Of a stretch of 64,000 nucleotides of DNA, positions 9,588-18,959 are shown in pieces. How positions within the stretch are numbered: the stretch's first letter is position 1; each line of letters starts with the position of its first letter. The notes beneath the pieces are model-generated. The model was given only the letters and a program-made list of their open reading frames with translations, was not told the DNA's origin and did not search any database. The position numbers and the translations under genes were made by a program. The stretch comes from Paenirhodobacter populi (GTDB taxonomy: Bacteria > Pseudomonadota > Alphaproteobacteria > Rhodobacterales > Rhodobacteraceae), in assembly GCF_004022215.1 (NCBI RefSeq), contig NZ_SAUZ01000018.1, forward strand, positions 62,001-126,000, read 5' to 3'.

Positions 9588-10985
9588 ATGCCGCAGGTCC
9601 CCGATCCCGTCGAACAGAAGCTCCCGGTGAATCAGCTGATGCCGCTGGCGCTGCAACATGTGCTGGTGATGTATGCCGGCGCGGTGGCGGTGCCGCTGAT
9701 CGTCGGGCGGGCGCTGAACCTGTCGCCGCAGGAGGTCGCCTTCCTCATCAGCGCCGATCTTTTCGCCTGCGGCATCGCGACGCTCATCCAGTCCTGGGGC
9801 TTTCCGGGGGTGGGCATCCGGCTGCCGGTGATGATGGGGGTGACCTTCGCCTCGCTCGGGCCGATGTTGTCGATCGCGGCAAGTTCGGACGCCGGGCTTC
9901 TGGGGATCTTCGGCTCGGTGATCGGGGCGGGGATCTTCGGCATCCTGATCGCGCCTTTCGTGTCACGGCTGCTGCCATTGTTTCCGCCGGTGGTGACCGG
10001 CACCATCATCCTGATCATCGGGGTGTCGCTGATGCGGGTGGGCATCAACTGGGCGGGCGGCGGACAGCCGACGATCACCCGGGTCGTCGACGGCGTGCCG
10101 GGCGCCTTCCCGAACCCGGATTACGCGGCGCCGCAGGGGCTGATGATCGCGGGCTTCGTGCTGCTGTTCATCCTCGCGCTGCTGAAATGGGCAAGGGGCT
10201 TCGTGCGCAATGTCGCGGTGCTTCTGGGCATCGTGGCGGGCTGCGTCGTTGCCAGCGTTCTGGGCCTGATGCATTTCGACCGGGTGGGACAGGCCGACTG
10301 GATCGGTCTGGTCATGCCCTTCCATTTCGGCATGCCGACCTTCCATCTGGTGCCGATCCTGACCATGTGCATCGTGATGATCGTGGTGATGATCGAATCG
10401 CTCGGCATGTTTCTGGCGCTTGGCGAGATGACCGGGCGCAAGGTCGACCGCGCCGCGCTGACCCGGGGGCTGCGCGCCGATGGTCTGGGCACGCTGATCG
10501 GCGGCATCTTCAACACCTTCCCCTACACGTCGTTTTCACAAAACGTCGGGCTGGTCGGCGTGACGGGGATCCGCTCGCGGTGGGTGACGGTGGCCGGCGG
10601 CGGGATCATGATCCTGCTCGGACTGATGCCCAAGATGTCGGCGCTGGTCGAATCGGTGCCGCAGGTGGTGCTGGGCGGCGCGGGTCTGGTGATGTTCGGG
10701 ATGGTCGCGGCGACGGGGGCACGCATCCTCGGCACCGTGGATTTCAAGAAGAACCCGAACAACCTGTTCGTCGTGGCGATCTCGGTGGGCTTCGGGATGA
10801 TCCCCATCGTCGCGCCGAACTTCTTCAGAAGCCTGCCGCACGACCTGCATCCGCTGCTGGAATCCGGCATCCTGCTGGCGGCGATCTCCTCCGTCCTGAT
10901 GAACCTGTTCTTCAACGGGATCGTCAGCGAGAAAGAGGCGGAAGAAGAGGCAACGAAGGCCGCGACGACGGCCGAGCACGCCTGA
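9588..10985 (+). CDS. Nucleobase:cation symporter-2 family permease (xanthine/uracil type)
   Basis: A 465-residue, strongly hydrophobic protein of the NCS2 family, with about 14 spans. Visible family features include QHVLVMYAGAVAVPLIVG near the N-terminus, the FNTFPYTSFSQNVGLV block and the GLMPKMSALVESVPQVVLGGAGLVMFGMV motif. It imports a purine or pyrimidine base with a cation. The start follows a GAGGAGG ribosome site. A longer in-frame reading upstream is not needed. Confidence 0.92.
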   Translation: MPQVPDPVEQKLPVNQLMPLALQHVLVMYAGAVAVPLIVGRALNLSPQEVAFLISADLFACGIATLIQSWGFPGVGIRLPVMMGVTFASLGPMLSIAASSDAGLLGIFGSVIGAGIFGILIAPFVSRLLPLFPPVVTGTIILIIGVSLMRVGINWAGGGQPTITRVVDGVPGAFPNPDYAAPQGLMIAGFVLLFILALLKWARGFVRNVAVLLGIVAGCVVASVLGLMHFDRVGQADWIGLVMPFHFGMPTFHLVPILTMCIVMIVVMIESLGMFLALGEMTGRKVDRAALTRGLRADGLGTLIGGIFNTFPYTSFSQNVGLVGVTGIRSRWVTVAGGGIMILLGLMPKMSALVESVPQVVLGGAGLVMFGMVAATGARILGTVDFKKNPNNLFVVAISVGFGMIPIVAPNFFRSLPHDLHPLLESGILLAAISSVLMNLFFNGIVSEKEAEEEATKAATTAEHA

Positions 10986-10993
10986 AACGGAAA

Positions 10994-11014
10994 GGGCGGC
11001 CCTTGCGGCCGCCC
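10994..11014. terminator. Hairpin between convergent permease and threonine aldolase genes
   Basis: An 8-bp perfect stem (GGGCGGCC/GGCCGCCC) with a 5-base loop lies between the stops of two convergent genes. There is no long T-run on either strand, so if it ends transcription it is a weak or factor-assisted site. Confidence 0.5.
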
Positions 11015-11022
11015 CTGCGCGT

Positions 11023-12069
11023 TCAGGCCAGATGCGAGAGGAATTCCCCGACCTCTTCCTCGGTCGTCGCCCAGGAACAGACGAGCCGCGCGGCCAGCAA
11101 TTCGTCATCGTCGCCATCCAGCGATTGCTCGAACGGCCAGAGGTAATATTGCGCCCCGGCATCGCGCAGGCTGCGATGCACCCGGCGCGGGAAGCGGGCA
11201 AAGACGGCGTTCGCCTCGGTCGGGTGCAGAAGCTCCGCCCCCGGAACGGCGGCGATCCCGTCCGACAGCCGCGCCGCCATCGCATTCGCATGCCGCGCAA
11301 GGCCCATCCAGAGCCCGCCCGCCAGATAGCCCAGCATTTGCGCCGCAAGGAAACGGTTCTTGGAGAACAGATGCCCGGCCCGCTTGCGCCGCAGCTCGAA
11401 TTCATGGGCGCGGGCGGGATCGAAGATCACCACCGCCTCGACCCCCATGCAGCCGTTCTTGGTGCCGCCGAAGCTGAGCACGTCCACCCCGGATTTCCAC
11501 GTCATCTCGGCCGGCGTCGCGCCGGTCGCGGCCAGCGCATTGGCAAAGCGCGCGCCGTCCATATGCACCGGCAGATCGTATTCCCGGGCAATCCCGGTCA
11601 GGACGCGGACCTCTTCGGGGGTGTAGACGGTGCCCGCCTCGGTCGCATTGGTGATCGAGAGCATGCCGCGCTGCACATGGTGGATGGCGCCGCCCGCATG
11701 GGCGATCACCGGGCGCATCAGCTCGGGGTCGATCTTGCCATGCGCGCCTTCCAGCAGCACGAGCTTCGCCCCGTCGGCAAAGAATTCCGGCGCGCCGCAT
11801 TCGTCTTCCTGAATATGGGCATGCCGGTGGCAGAAGATCGCGCTCCACGGATCGGACAGCAGCGCGCAGGACAGCGCATTCGCCGCCGTGCCCGTCGCCA
11901 CCAGATAGACCGCCGCCCCGGGCGCCTCGAACAGATCGCGGATCTTCGCCCGCACCGCGTCGCTCAGCGCATCGGCGCCGTAGGAGGGCACATGTCCCTC
12001 GTTCGCGGCCTGAAGCGCGGCCATCACCTGCGGCGCGACGCCGGCGGTATTGTCAGAAGCGAAATGCAT
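11023..12069 (-). CDS. ltaE: Low-specificity L-threonine aldolase
   Basis: A 348-residue PLP enzyme of the beta-eliminating lyase/threonine aldolase family. The motif HMDGAR (Asp171) and SFGGTKNG (Lys204, expected Schiff-base lysine) are in place. It splits L-threonine or allo-threonine to glycine and acetaldehyde. Its start overlaps the stop of the upstream YcgN-type gene, so the two are probably co-translated. Confidence 0.9.
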   Translation of the reverse strand: MHFASDNTAGVAPQVMAALQAANEGHVPSYGADALSDAVRAKIRDLFEAPGAAVYLVATGTAANALSCALLSDPWSAIFCHRHAHIQEDECGAPEFFADGAKLVLLEGAHGKIDPELMRPVIAHAGGAIHHVQRGMLSITNATEAGTVYTPEEVRVLTGIAREYDLPVHMDGARFANALAATGATPAEMTWKSGVDVLSFGGTKNGCMGVEAVVIFDPARAHEFELRRKRAGHLFSKNRFLAAQMLGYLAGGLWMGLARHANAMAARLSDGIAAVPGAELLHPTEANAVFARFPRRVHRSLRDAGAQYYLWPFEQSLDGDDDELLAARLVCSWATTEEEVGEFLSHLA

Positions 12070-12515
12070 CAGGGTTCCTCAATGACATATTGATCCCAGT
12101 CCTCTTCCGGGACCGCGGTTTCCGAAACGGTCCAGCCGCGCACCGAGGCCCCGGCCTCATGCACCGTCTCGCGCGAGCCGGAGATGAGGTAGTGCCATTC
12201 GGGCAGCGGCTTTCCCTCGAACCGCAGCCGGTAGGCGCAGGTCCGCGGCATCCAGTAGGCGATCTCGGCGATCGTCTTCGGCGTGAGCTGCACACATTCC
12301 GGCACGTATTTGTGGCGCGTTTCGTATTTCATGCAGCGGCAGGTCTCACCATCCAGTAAACGGCAGGAGACGCGGGTGAATTCCAGCTCGCCCGTATCCT
12401 CGTATTCCAGCTTGTTCAGGCAGCATTTGCCGCAGCCGTCGCACAGGGCTTCCCATTCGCCCGGAGTCAGCCGGTCGAGGGGCAGGGTCCAGAAATGCGG
12501 GCGCAGCGCGGTCAT
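12069..12515 (-). CDS. YcgN family cysteine-cluster protein
   Basis: A 148-residue protein with the conserved CDGCGKCCLNK cluster near residue 20 and further cysteines in SCRLLDGETCRCMKYETR, typical of UPF0260/YcgN proteins. These are thought to bind a metal, but the function is unknown. The frame is open upstream to 12614; the ATG at 12515 matches the usual family start (MTALRPHFW). It sits just downstream of ribF on the same strand. Confidence 0.88.
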   Translation of the reverse strand: MTALRPHFWTLPLDRLTPGEWEALCDGCGKCCLNKLEYEDTGELEFTRVSCRLLDGETCRCMKYETRHKYVPECVQLTPKTIAEIAYWMPRTCAYRLRFEGKPLPEWHYLISGSRETVHEAGASVRGWTVSETAVPEEDWDQYVIEEP

Positions 12516-12576
12516 CGGCACAACCTGACGCATCGCGGGGCGAATGGAAAGCCCGCCCCTGTCACATGTCGGCGCA

Positions 12577-13500
12577 TCACGTGGCGGAGAGGATGTCGCG
12601 CGCCCGCGCCACATCCCTGTCCATCTGGGCGATCAGCGCGGGCAGGCCGTCGAACGTCATTTCGGGCCGCAGGTAATCGACCAGCGCGATCGACAGGTGC
12701 TGGCCATACAGATCGCCGCGGAAATCCAGGATGAAGGTTTCAAGGTTGGGCGCATTCTCCCCGAACATCGGCCGCACGCCAAGGCTCGCCGCGCCCATGT
12801 AGCTGCCGGCATTCGGCCCGGTCAGCACATCGGCCTTGACCGCATAGACGCCGAGCTTCGGCAGATGCAGCCCCTGCAATCCCATGTTCGCCGTCGGAAA
12901 CCCCAGATCCCGGCCGCGTTTGTCGCCGTGGATCACCGGCCCCTCGATGCGGTGCAGGTGGCCGAGCATCGCCGCCGCATCGCGCGGCCGCCCCTCGGAC
13001 AGGGCCAGCCGGATCGCGGTCGAGGAAATCTCGATCCCGTCGAGCCGCTTCAGCGGCGCCACGGTGACGTCGAAGCCAAGCTGACGGCCGAGCACGGACA
13101 AAAGCTCGCTATCGCCCTGCCGCCGCGCGCCAAAGCGGAAATCGCGTCCGACGGCGACATGGCGGACACCCAGCCCCTCGGCCAGCACCTCGCGGGCGAA
13201 GGTCTCGGCGGTCATGCCGGCGAGTTCGCGGTCGAAGGGCAGCTGGAACAGATAGTCGACGCCCAGCTTTTCCAGACGGTTGGCCCGCGATTCGGCGTTC
13301 ATCAGGCGAAAGGGTGGCCCGCCGGCGGCAAAGACCTCGCGCGGATGGGGCTCGAAGGTGATGATGCCCAAGGGCCCCCTGCCCCGCGCCAGATCGATCA
13401 CCGACTGATGACCGAGATGCAGCCCGTCGAAATTGCCCATCGCCACCGAAGCGCCCCGCGCCGCCTCGGGGATGTCCCGCCACCGGGTGAATATCCGCAT
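12577..13500 (-). CDS. ribF: Bifunctional riboflavin kinase/FAD synthetase RibF
   Basis: A 307-residue protein. The N-terminal FAD synthetase domain shows GNFDGLHLGHQ (residues 22-32), and the C-terminal riboflavin kinase domain shows the GDKRGRDLGFPTAN motif. It converts riboflavin to FMN and then FAD. The start at 13500 (MRIFTRW) was chosen over a longer frame because it gives the normal length and N-terminus. Confidence 0.95.
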   Translation of the reverse strand: MRIFTRWRDIPEAARGASVAMGNFDGLHLGHQSVIDLARGRGPLGIITFEPHPREVFAAGGPPFRLMNAESRANRLEKLGVDYLFQLPFDRELAGMTAETFAREVLAEGLGVRHVAVGRDFRFGARRQGDSELLSVLGRQLGFDVTVAPLKRLDGIEISSTAIRLALSEGRPRDAAAMLGHLHRIEGPVIHGDKRGRDLGFPTANMGLQGLHLPKLGVYAVKADVLTGPNAGSYMGAASLGVRPMFGENAPNLETFILDFRGDLYGQHLSIALVDYLRPEMTFDGLPALIAQMDRDVARARDILSAT

Positions 13501-13665
13501 CCGTCCCCGCTTCCGGCCTGCCGGCCGGCTCGTCGTTCTTTGGCGGGCGCGCGAGCGGCGCCTCGCCCCTGACCCCCTATCGCTCAGCAGACCGGCGGTT
13601 TCAAGGGGCGGCGGCCCGGCAACCGGCATCCATGGCGCGCGGTTGCCGATCCTTTGGGCACAGGC

Positions 13666-14544
13666 TCAGCGCAGCATGCCGATCGCGTATTGCGGCGCCT
13701 GATCGCGCGTCCGCAGCCAGTCGTTCAGCAGCTCCTCATTCGGGTTTTCCGGATCCGGGCCGAATTGCCCCGTCGCCAGCCCGCCGGTCACGAAAAGCGC
13801 GTCGATATCCTCGCCGCGCGCACCGGAGATATCGGTGTTGATCCCGTCGCCGATCGCCAGCAGGTTCGGATCGCGCGGGCCGCCAAGCGCCGCAAGCCGC
13901 CGCCGCGCGAGATCGTAGATCGGCGGATGCGGCTTGCCGAAATACAGCGCCTCGCCGCCCATGTCCTGATACAGCGCCGCCAGCGCCCCGGCGCAATAGA
14001 TCCGCCGCTCGCCCATGTCGACGACGACATCCGGATTGGCGCAGAGCATCTTCAGCCCGCGCCCCTTGGCCAGCAGGAACTGCGGACGGTAATCCTCGGG
14101 CACCTCGGTGATCTCGTCAAAGGGGCCTGTGCAGACGATCCCCTCGGCCTCGTCAAAGGGCACCCGCTCGATCGCCGCCTGACCCTGCCATTCGGGCGGG
14201 ATGTCATCGAAGAAACCATCGTCCTTCGACGGGCCAAGGTGCCAGACCTTCTGCCCGACCGCACCCGCGAACATCGCATCCTGCGCCGCGTCGCCCGAGG
14301 TGACGACCAGATCGTAGGCATCCTTCGGCACGCCCATGCGGTCGAGCGAGGCGATCACATAGCGCGAGGGACGCGGCGCATTGGTCAGCAGCACAACCTT
14401 GCCGCCCCGCGCGCGGTATTCCTGCAACGCCGCCACGGCAGGGGCGAAGGGCGCGACGCCATTGTGCAGGCAGCCCCACAAATCGCAAAACAACGCATCA
14501 TAGGGTTGGGAAATCGCGGCGAGCGAAGGAACGATCCGGGTCAT
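13666..14544 (-). CDS. TIGR01459 family HAD-type hydrolase
   Basis: A 292-residue HAD-superfamily (NagD-like, subclass IIA) protein. Motif I is FCDLWGCLHNG near residue 20, motif II is LLTNAPRPS, and the C-terminal GDGINTDISGA motif carries the metal-binding aspartates. It probably removes phosphate from a small molecule; the substrate is unknown. The start at 14544 gives the usual family N-terminus. Confidence 0.88.
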   Translation of the reverse strand: MTRIVPSLAAISQPYDALFCDLWGCLHNGVAPFAPAVAALQEYRARGGKVVLLTNAPRPSRYVIASLDRMGVPKDAYDLVVTSGDAAQDAMFAGAVGQKVWHLGPSKDDGFFDDIPPEWQGQAAIERVPFDEAEGIVCTGPFDEITEVPEDYRPQFLLAKGRGLKMLCANPDVVVDMGERRIYCAGALAALYQDMGGEALYFGKPHPPIYDLARRRLAALGGPRDPNLLAIGDGINTDISGARGEDIDALFVTGGLATGQFGPDPENPNEELLNDWLRTRDQAPQYAIGMLR

Positions 14545-14685
14545 GTCTGCCTCAACTGTCTGGAACGGCGGGCCTGAACCCGCGCTTTGCGTCTTGACGC
14601 ACCGGATGTATGGCACGCTCCGCCCCAAAGGCAAAGCGGACAGACCGCGAAAAAGGCGGGAACCGACCGGCTGGGGAACGATCCG

Positions 14686-14865
14686 TCAGCCGCCGTTATG
14701 GATCGCCTCGTTCGCGATGACACGGGCGATCCCCGCCAGCACCAGCGACAGCACGATCAATCCCGCGACCGTCGCGAGAAAGCCGATGGCCGAGACCACC
14801 ACGGCCAGCACCGCGATATTCAGAACGACGAGCGGCAGAATCCACCATCCCGGACGAAACTGCAT
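14686..14865 (-). CDS. Small membrane protein, 59 residues
   Basis: Two hydrophobic segments (about residues 8-24 and 26-48) make this a likely two-span inner-membrane protein. The ATG at 14865 has a strong GGGGAG ribosome site seven bases upstream, which decides the start against a much longer open frame. I do not recognise a family; function unknown. Confidence 0.65.
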   Translation of the reverse strand: MQFRPGWWILPLVVLNIAVLAVVVSAIGFLATVAGLIVLSLVLAGIARVIANEAIHNGG

Positions 14866-15036
14866 GATTGTCTCCCCAAGCCAATACTCTTTACACAAAC
14901 CGTCTTCGGCGCGGTGCCTCACCAAAGAATTAACAAAAACGCTTGAACAGGCTCTTACTGATAAGAGTTTGCGACAAAGGTTAACAAACGCAAAGCGAAT
15001 ATAGACGTCAGCCCCTGCGTTTGGCAGTTTCCCTGC
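14866..15036. promoter_or_regulatory. AT-rich divergent promoter region with a 6-bp palindrome
   Basis: This 171-base gap separates divergent genes and is clearly AT-richer than its surroundings. It holds CTCTTA-CTGA-TAAGAG (14953-14968) and two TTAACAAA stretches. It probably contains promoters for both genes, but I cannot assign exact -35/-10 boxes. Confidence 0.4.
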
Positions 15037-16692
15037 ATGATCAGGTCCCTCCTCACCCCCGTTTCCGGTTTTTCGATCCTCGCGCTGTGTCTTGGGGCAC
15101 TGTGTTTCGGCTTTGCGCTGACGCCGGGGCTGGTGCCGCATCCGGGAACGGTGCAGGGCGCGCTGGCGGGGGCGAGTTTCGCGGCGGGTTATGGAATCGG
15201 GGTGGGGCTGGTGCTGCTGTGGCAGGCGTTGGGTCTGCGGGTCTGGCTGCGCCCCGGCCCGGCGGCCCGGCAGACGTTTTCGTGGCTGGTCCTCGCGGCG
15301 ATCCTCGGGGCCACGTGGCTCCATGCCGATGCGCAGGAGGATCTGCGCGGCCTGATGGGGCTTCCGCCCGACGGGCCCTTGCGGATCGTGACGCTGTTGC
15401 TGACGGCGGTGCCGGTGGCGGCGGTGCTGCTGATCCTCGGGCGGCTGTTCCGCTCGGCGATGCTGACGGTGGCGCGCGGGCTTTCGCCGCTGCTGCCGGA
15501 ACGTCTGGCGCTGCTGCTCGGTTTTCTGATCGCGGTGCTGCTGTTCAGCTTCATCGGCAATGACGTGATCGTGCGCCGCATCCTCGAAGCCTTCGACGCG
15601 AGCTATCAGGCGCTGGACGAAACCCTGCCCGCCAGCGCCGATCCGCCCTCGGACCCGCTGAAAACCGGCAGCGCCGCCTCGCTCATCCCCTGGGGCGGGA
15701 TCGGGAACGAGGGGCGGCAGCGCGTGCTAGATCCGCTCGACGCGGCGGCCATCGGCGCGATCACCGGCGCGCCCGCGCGCGAACCGCTGCGGGTCTATGT
15801 CGGCCTCGGTTCCGCCGACACGCCCGAGGCGCGGGCGCGGCTGGCGCTGGACGAGGCGATCCGCATCGGCGCCTTCGACCGCAAGGTGCTGGTGATCGCG
15901 ACGCCCACCGGCACCGGCTGGATCGACCCCTCGGCGATGATGCCGCTCGAGGTGCTGACGGGGGGCGATGTGGCGACGATCTCGGTCCAGTATTCCTACC
16001 TGCCCAGCTGGCTGTCGCTGCTGACCGTGCCCGAATACGGCGAGGAAACGGCCAAGGCCGTCTTTGCCGCGATCCACGAGCACTGGCGCGCCCTGCCCGA
16101 GGACCGCCGCCCGCAGCTCTACCTCTTCGGGCTGAGCCTCGGCGCGCGCAATTCGGATCTTTCGGCGGATTTCTACGACCTGATCGGCACGCCCTATCAG
16201 GGCGCCTTCTGGGCGGGGCCGCCGTTCGGTTCGCGCAGCTGGGTCGACATCACCCGCGCGCGCCTGCCCGACACGCCGCAATGGCTGCCCCGGTTCCGCG
16301 ACGGTTCGGTGGTGCGGTTCCTGAACCAGTATGAGATGCCCGATCGCGGCAAGCCGTGGGGGCCGCTCAGGATCGTCTATCTGCAATATGCCTCGGACCC
16401 GATCACCTTCTTTTCGCCCTCGATCCTGTGGCAGGAGCCGGACTGGATGAAGCCGCCGCGCGGGCCGGACGTGAGCCCGGACCTGCGCTGGATCCCCGTC
16501 ATCACCTTCCTGCAGATCGGCTTCGACGTGATGACCGCAACCACCACGCCGCGCGGCTTCGGCCATGTCTATGCCGGGACCGATTACCTGAACGGCTGGC
16601 TCGCGCTCCTGTCGCCCGAGGGGCTCAGCGGCACCTGGGACGATGCGGCGCTCACGCGGCTCCGGGCGGCGATCGCGGCACGCGGATTGTAG
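15037..16692 (+). CDS. Membrane-anchored alpha/beta hydrolase (Abhydrolase_9 family)
   Basis: A 551-residue protein. The first ~190 residues hold about five membrane spans (Abhydrolase_9 N-terminal region). The rest is a soluble alpha/beta hydrolase domain with the nucleophile motif GLSLGAR in the middle and a GHVYAG motif near the end that may supply the catalytic His. Likely an inner-membrane esterase or lipase; substrate unknown. Confidence 0.85.
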   Translation: MIRSLLTPVSGFSILALCLGALCFGFALTPGLVPHPGTVQGALAGASFAAGYGIGVGLVLLWQALGLRVWLRPGPAARQTFSWLVLAAILGATWLHADAQEDLRGLMGLPPDGPLRIVTLLLTAVPVAAVLLILGRLFRSAMLTVARGLSPLLPERLALLLGFLIAVLLFSFIGNDVIVRRILEAFDASYQALDETLPASADPPSDPLKTGSAASLIPWGGIGNEGRQRVLDPLDAAAIGAITGAPAREPLRVYVGLGSADTPEARARLALDEAIRIGAFDRKVLVIATPTGTGWIDPSAMMPLEVLTGGDVATISVQYSYLPSWLSLLTVPEYGEETAKAVFAAIHEHWRALPEDRRPQLYLFGLSLGARNSDLSADFYDLIGTPYQGAFWAGPPFGSRSWVDITRARLPDTPQWLPRFRDGSVVRFLNQYEMPDRGKPWGPLRIVYLQYASDPITFFSPSILWQEPDWMKPPRGPDVSPDLRWIPVITFLQIGFDVMTATTTPRGFGHVYAGTDYLNGWLALLSPEGLSGTWDDAALTRLRAAIAARGL

Positions 16693-16721
16693 AACACCAC
16701 CCGCCGCCGCCTCCCTTTCGT

Positions 16722-16785
16722 GTTTCCATAAATATCCCGGGGGTGAGCGGCAAAGCCGCGAGGGGGCTGGCCCCCTGCCGCCCTC
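16722..16785. repeat. Intergenic repeat with TTTCCATAAATATCC core, copy 2
   Basis: This shares the core TTTCCATAAATATCC and following CGGGGGTG with 7071-7120, again directly after a rightward gene and before a leftward one. It is followed by inverted repeats (GGCAAAGCC; GGGGGCTGGCCCCC). It probably ends transcription from both sides. Confidence 0.55.
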
Positions 16786-18060
16786 TCAGCCCATGCCGGC
16801 GGTTTCGGTTTTGAAGCGCGTCTCCCGTCCAACCCGCAAAACCCGCCCGGCCAATATGGCAATGACCGAAGCGCCAAGGCTGAACAGCGCCCCCATCTTC
16901 GCCGCATCCTGCACCGCACCCGGCGCGAAGGCGACCGAGGCCACGAACAGCGCCACGGTGAACCCGATCGCCGCGACGCAGCCCAGAACGAACAGATCGC
17001 GCAGCGTCATCCCCTCGGGCAGGCCAAGCCGCAATCCCCGCGCGGCAAAGGTGCCCATCGCGAAGATGCCCATCGGCTTGCCGATCACCAGCGCCGCCAG
17101 CACGATCCATGTCGGCGCGGAAATCGCGCCGAATTCCACCCCGGCGTTGAGCAGACCGAACAGGAACAGCACCCCCTCGACCGGCGGCTTCAGCGCATGC
17201 TCGATGCGGTTGAGCAGATCCGGCCGATGGCTCTCCCCCGCCGCGAAAACGCCGAAGTCGGTATCGGCATGGGGAATCGTCGGCACGATCGGCAACAGGC
17301 CGAGCGCGGGATGGATGCCCGCCTGCTGGAAGCCATACCAGCTGATCGCCCCGGCGATCAGATAGGGCCAGAAGCCAAGCCGGTCGCGCACCCAGCTCGA
17401 CACCGGCCGGTCCGCCCGCCCGGCGTCGAGCCGCCGCGGCAGCCGGTTCGCCAGCCCCCAGACCCCAAAGGCCGCGACCAGCGACAGCAGCAGCCACGCG
17501 GGCGCAAGATCACCCGACGGGTAGAAGATCGCCAGAATGATCAGCCCGCCCGCGTCATCGGCGATCGCCAGCAGCAGCAGAAACCCGATCGCCGGATGCC
17601 CCGCGCCAAAGACGATCCGCCCCACCAGATAGCTGAAGGCGATATCGGTCGCCGTCGGAATCGCCCAGCCATGCGCGATCTGCCCGAACAGCCCGAAGGC
17701 CGCCGCCAGCCCCAGATAGACCGCCACCGGCCCAGCCATGCCGCCAAGCGTGGCGATCAGCGGCGTCAGCGCCTTTTTCCCGCGCAGCGGGCCGCCCTTC
17801 AGGGCCACCGCCTCCCAGACCTCTTTCCCCGCCAGCGCGAAGAAAAAGGCCATGGCCATGTCGTTGACCAGATAATGCAGCGTCAGCACCCGCTGCCCCG
17901 TAGCCGCATCCATCGCGCCGATGGGCGATCCCGTCAGCAGCGGCAGATGCACCAGATGGTGGTAGCTTTCGGGCGCCACATTCGCCCAGACCAGCGCGAC
18001 CCCGGCCCCGGCGATCAGCAGAACGGAATAGCGCGAAACGAAGGACCAGACTTTGTGCAT
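16786..18060 (-). CDS. nhaA: Na+/H+ antiporter NhaA
   Basis: A 424-residue membrane protein with 12 predicted spans. The LAIADDAGG motif carries the paired aspartates (Asp163/164 in E. coli) that bind sodium and protons. It exports sodium in exchange for protons. The frame is open far upstream, but the ATG at 18060 (MHKVWSFVSRYS) gives the normal family N-terminus. Confidence 0.94.
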   Translation of the reverse strand: MHKVWSFVSRYSVLLIAGAGVALVWANVAPESYHHLVHLPLLTGSPIGAMDAATGQRVLTLHYLVNDMAMAFFFALAGKEVWEAVALKGGPLRGKKALTPLIATLGGMAGPVAVYLGLAAAFGLFGQIAHGWAIPTATDIAFSYLVGRIVFGAGHPAIGFLLLLAIADDAGGLIILAIFYPSGDLAPAWLLLSLVAAFGVWGLANRLPRRLDAGRADRPVSSWVRDRLGFWPYLIAGAISWYGFQQAGIHPALGLLPIVPTIPHADTDFGVFAAGESHRPDLLNRIEHALKPPVEGVLFLFGLLNAGVEFGAISAPTWIVLAALVIGKPMGIFAMGTFAARGLRLGLPEGMTLRDLFVLGCVAAIGFTVALFVASVAFAPGAVQDAAKMGALFSLGASVIAILAGRVLRVGRETRFKTETAGMG

Positions 18061-18192
18061 GCGGCGTTCCCTTGGGTTTCCGACGAACCTAGCCGGAACC
18101 GCCCCGGCCGCAACCCGGAACTGAAACGGGGCTGGACAGTTGTCGCACGACGCCCGATCCTTGGGCGTCAATACGATACTGGAGAGTTCAAG

Positions 18193-18513
18193 ATGAAAAC
18201 TGCATGGATGGCGATGACCGCAAGTCTGGCCGGGGCCGCAAGTCTGGCGGGAGCCCCCGCGATGGCGGCCCTGTCCGGTTTTCACGACAGCGCCGCGCAG
18301 ATCGCCGTCATCACCACCAGCACCCCTGTCGCCGACGCGATGAAGCAACTGCCGATCGAGGGGCTGAAGGCCACCGGCAAGCGCGGCGACGGCGGGATCG
18401 AGTGGCGGGTCTGGAGCAAGGGCTGCTCGATCAAGGTCGTGCTCACCCCGGTCGCGCCGCAAGGCATCGGGCGGACGGATTACCGGGTCGGCGAACTCAC
18501 CCGTTGCCGCTGA
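18193..18513 (+). CDS. Small secreted protein, 106 residues
   Basis: Residues 1-26 form a Sec signal peptide (MKTAWMAMTASLAG..., likely cleavage after APAMA). The mature part is about 80 residues and contains two cysteines that could form a disulfide. No family recognised. The start follows a GGAGAG ribosome site. It is transcribed away from nhaA. Confidence 0.75.
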   Translation: MKTAWMAMTASLAGAASLAGAPAMAALSGFHDSAAQIAVITTSTPVADAMKQLPIEGLKATGKRGDGGIEWRVWSKGCSIKVVLTPVAPQGIGRTDYRVGELTRCR

Positions 18514-18578
18514 ACGGCTCTTTCACCGCGCCGTCCGCTCGGCTAAGGGTGCGGTATCTTTAACCGAAGGAGGGCCGG

Positions 18579-18929
18579 ATGGCCGAAATCAAACGCATCG
18601 AAACGGGCGCGCGGATGAGCGGCGCCGTCGTCTTCAACGGGCTGATCTGGCTGGCCGGTCAGGTCGGCACCCCGGGGGCGAGCGTCGCCGATCAGACCAG
18701 GGCCGCGCTGGCCGAGGTGGACCGCCTGCTGGCCGAGGCCGGATCGGACAAGGAGCATATCCTGTCGGCGCAGATCTGGCTCGCCGACATGGCGGATTTC
18801 GCGGAAATGAACGCCGTCTGGGATGCCTGGGTGCCCGCGGGTCACACCCCCGCCCGTGCGACCGGCGAAGCCAAGCTCGCCGCGCCGGACTATCTGGTGG
18901 AAGTGATCGTCACCGCCGCGGTGAAGTGA
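18579..18929 (+). CDS. RidA family protein
   Basis: A 116-residue YjgF/YER057c/UK114 (Rid) family protein, with FNGLIWLAGQVG and the C-terminal EVIVTAAVK. RidA members hydrolyse reactive enamines and imines made by PLP enzymes; some relatives have other roles. AAGGAGG precedes the start. It converges on sufE across a strong hairpin. Confidence 0.9.
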   Translation: MAEIKRIETGARMSGAVVFNGLIWLAGQVGTPGASVADQTRAALAEVDRLLAEAGSDKEHILSAQIWLADMADFAEMNAVWDAWVPAGHTPARATGEAKLAAPDYLVEVIVTAAVK

Positions 18930-18937
18930 TCCCGCTG

Positions 18938-18959
18938 CGCCCGCCTTCGGGCGGGCGCG
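18938..18959. terminator. UUCG-loop hairpin between convergent ridA and sufE
   Basis: A perfect 9-bp stem GCGCCCGCC/GGCGGGCGC with a TTCG tetraloop lies between the two stop codons. The position suggests a two-way terminator, although no T-run follows. Confidence 0.6.
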
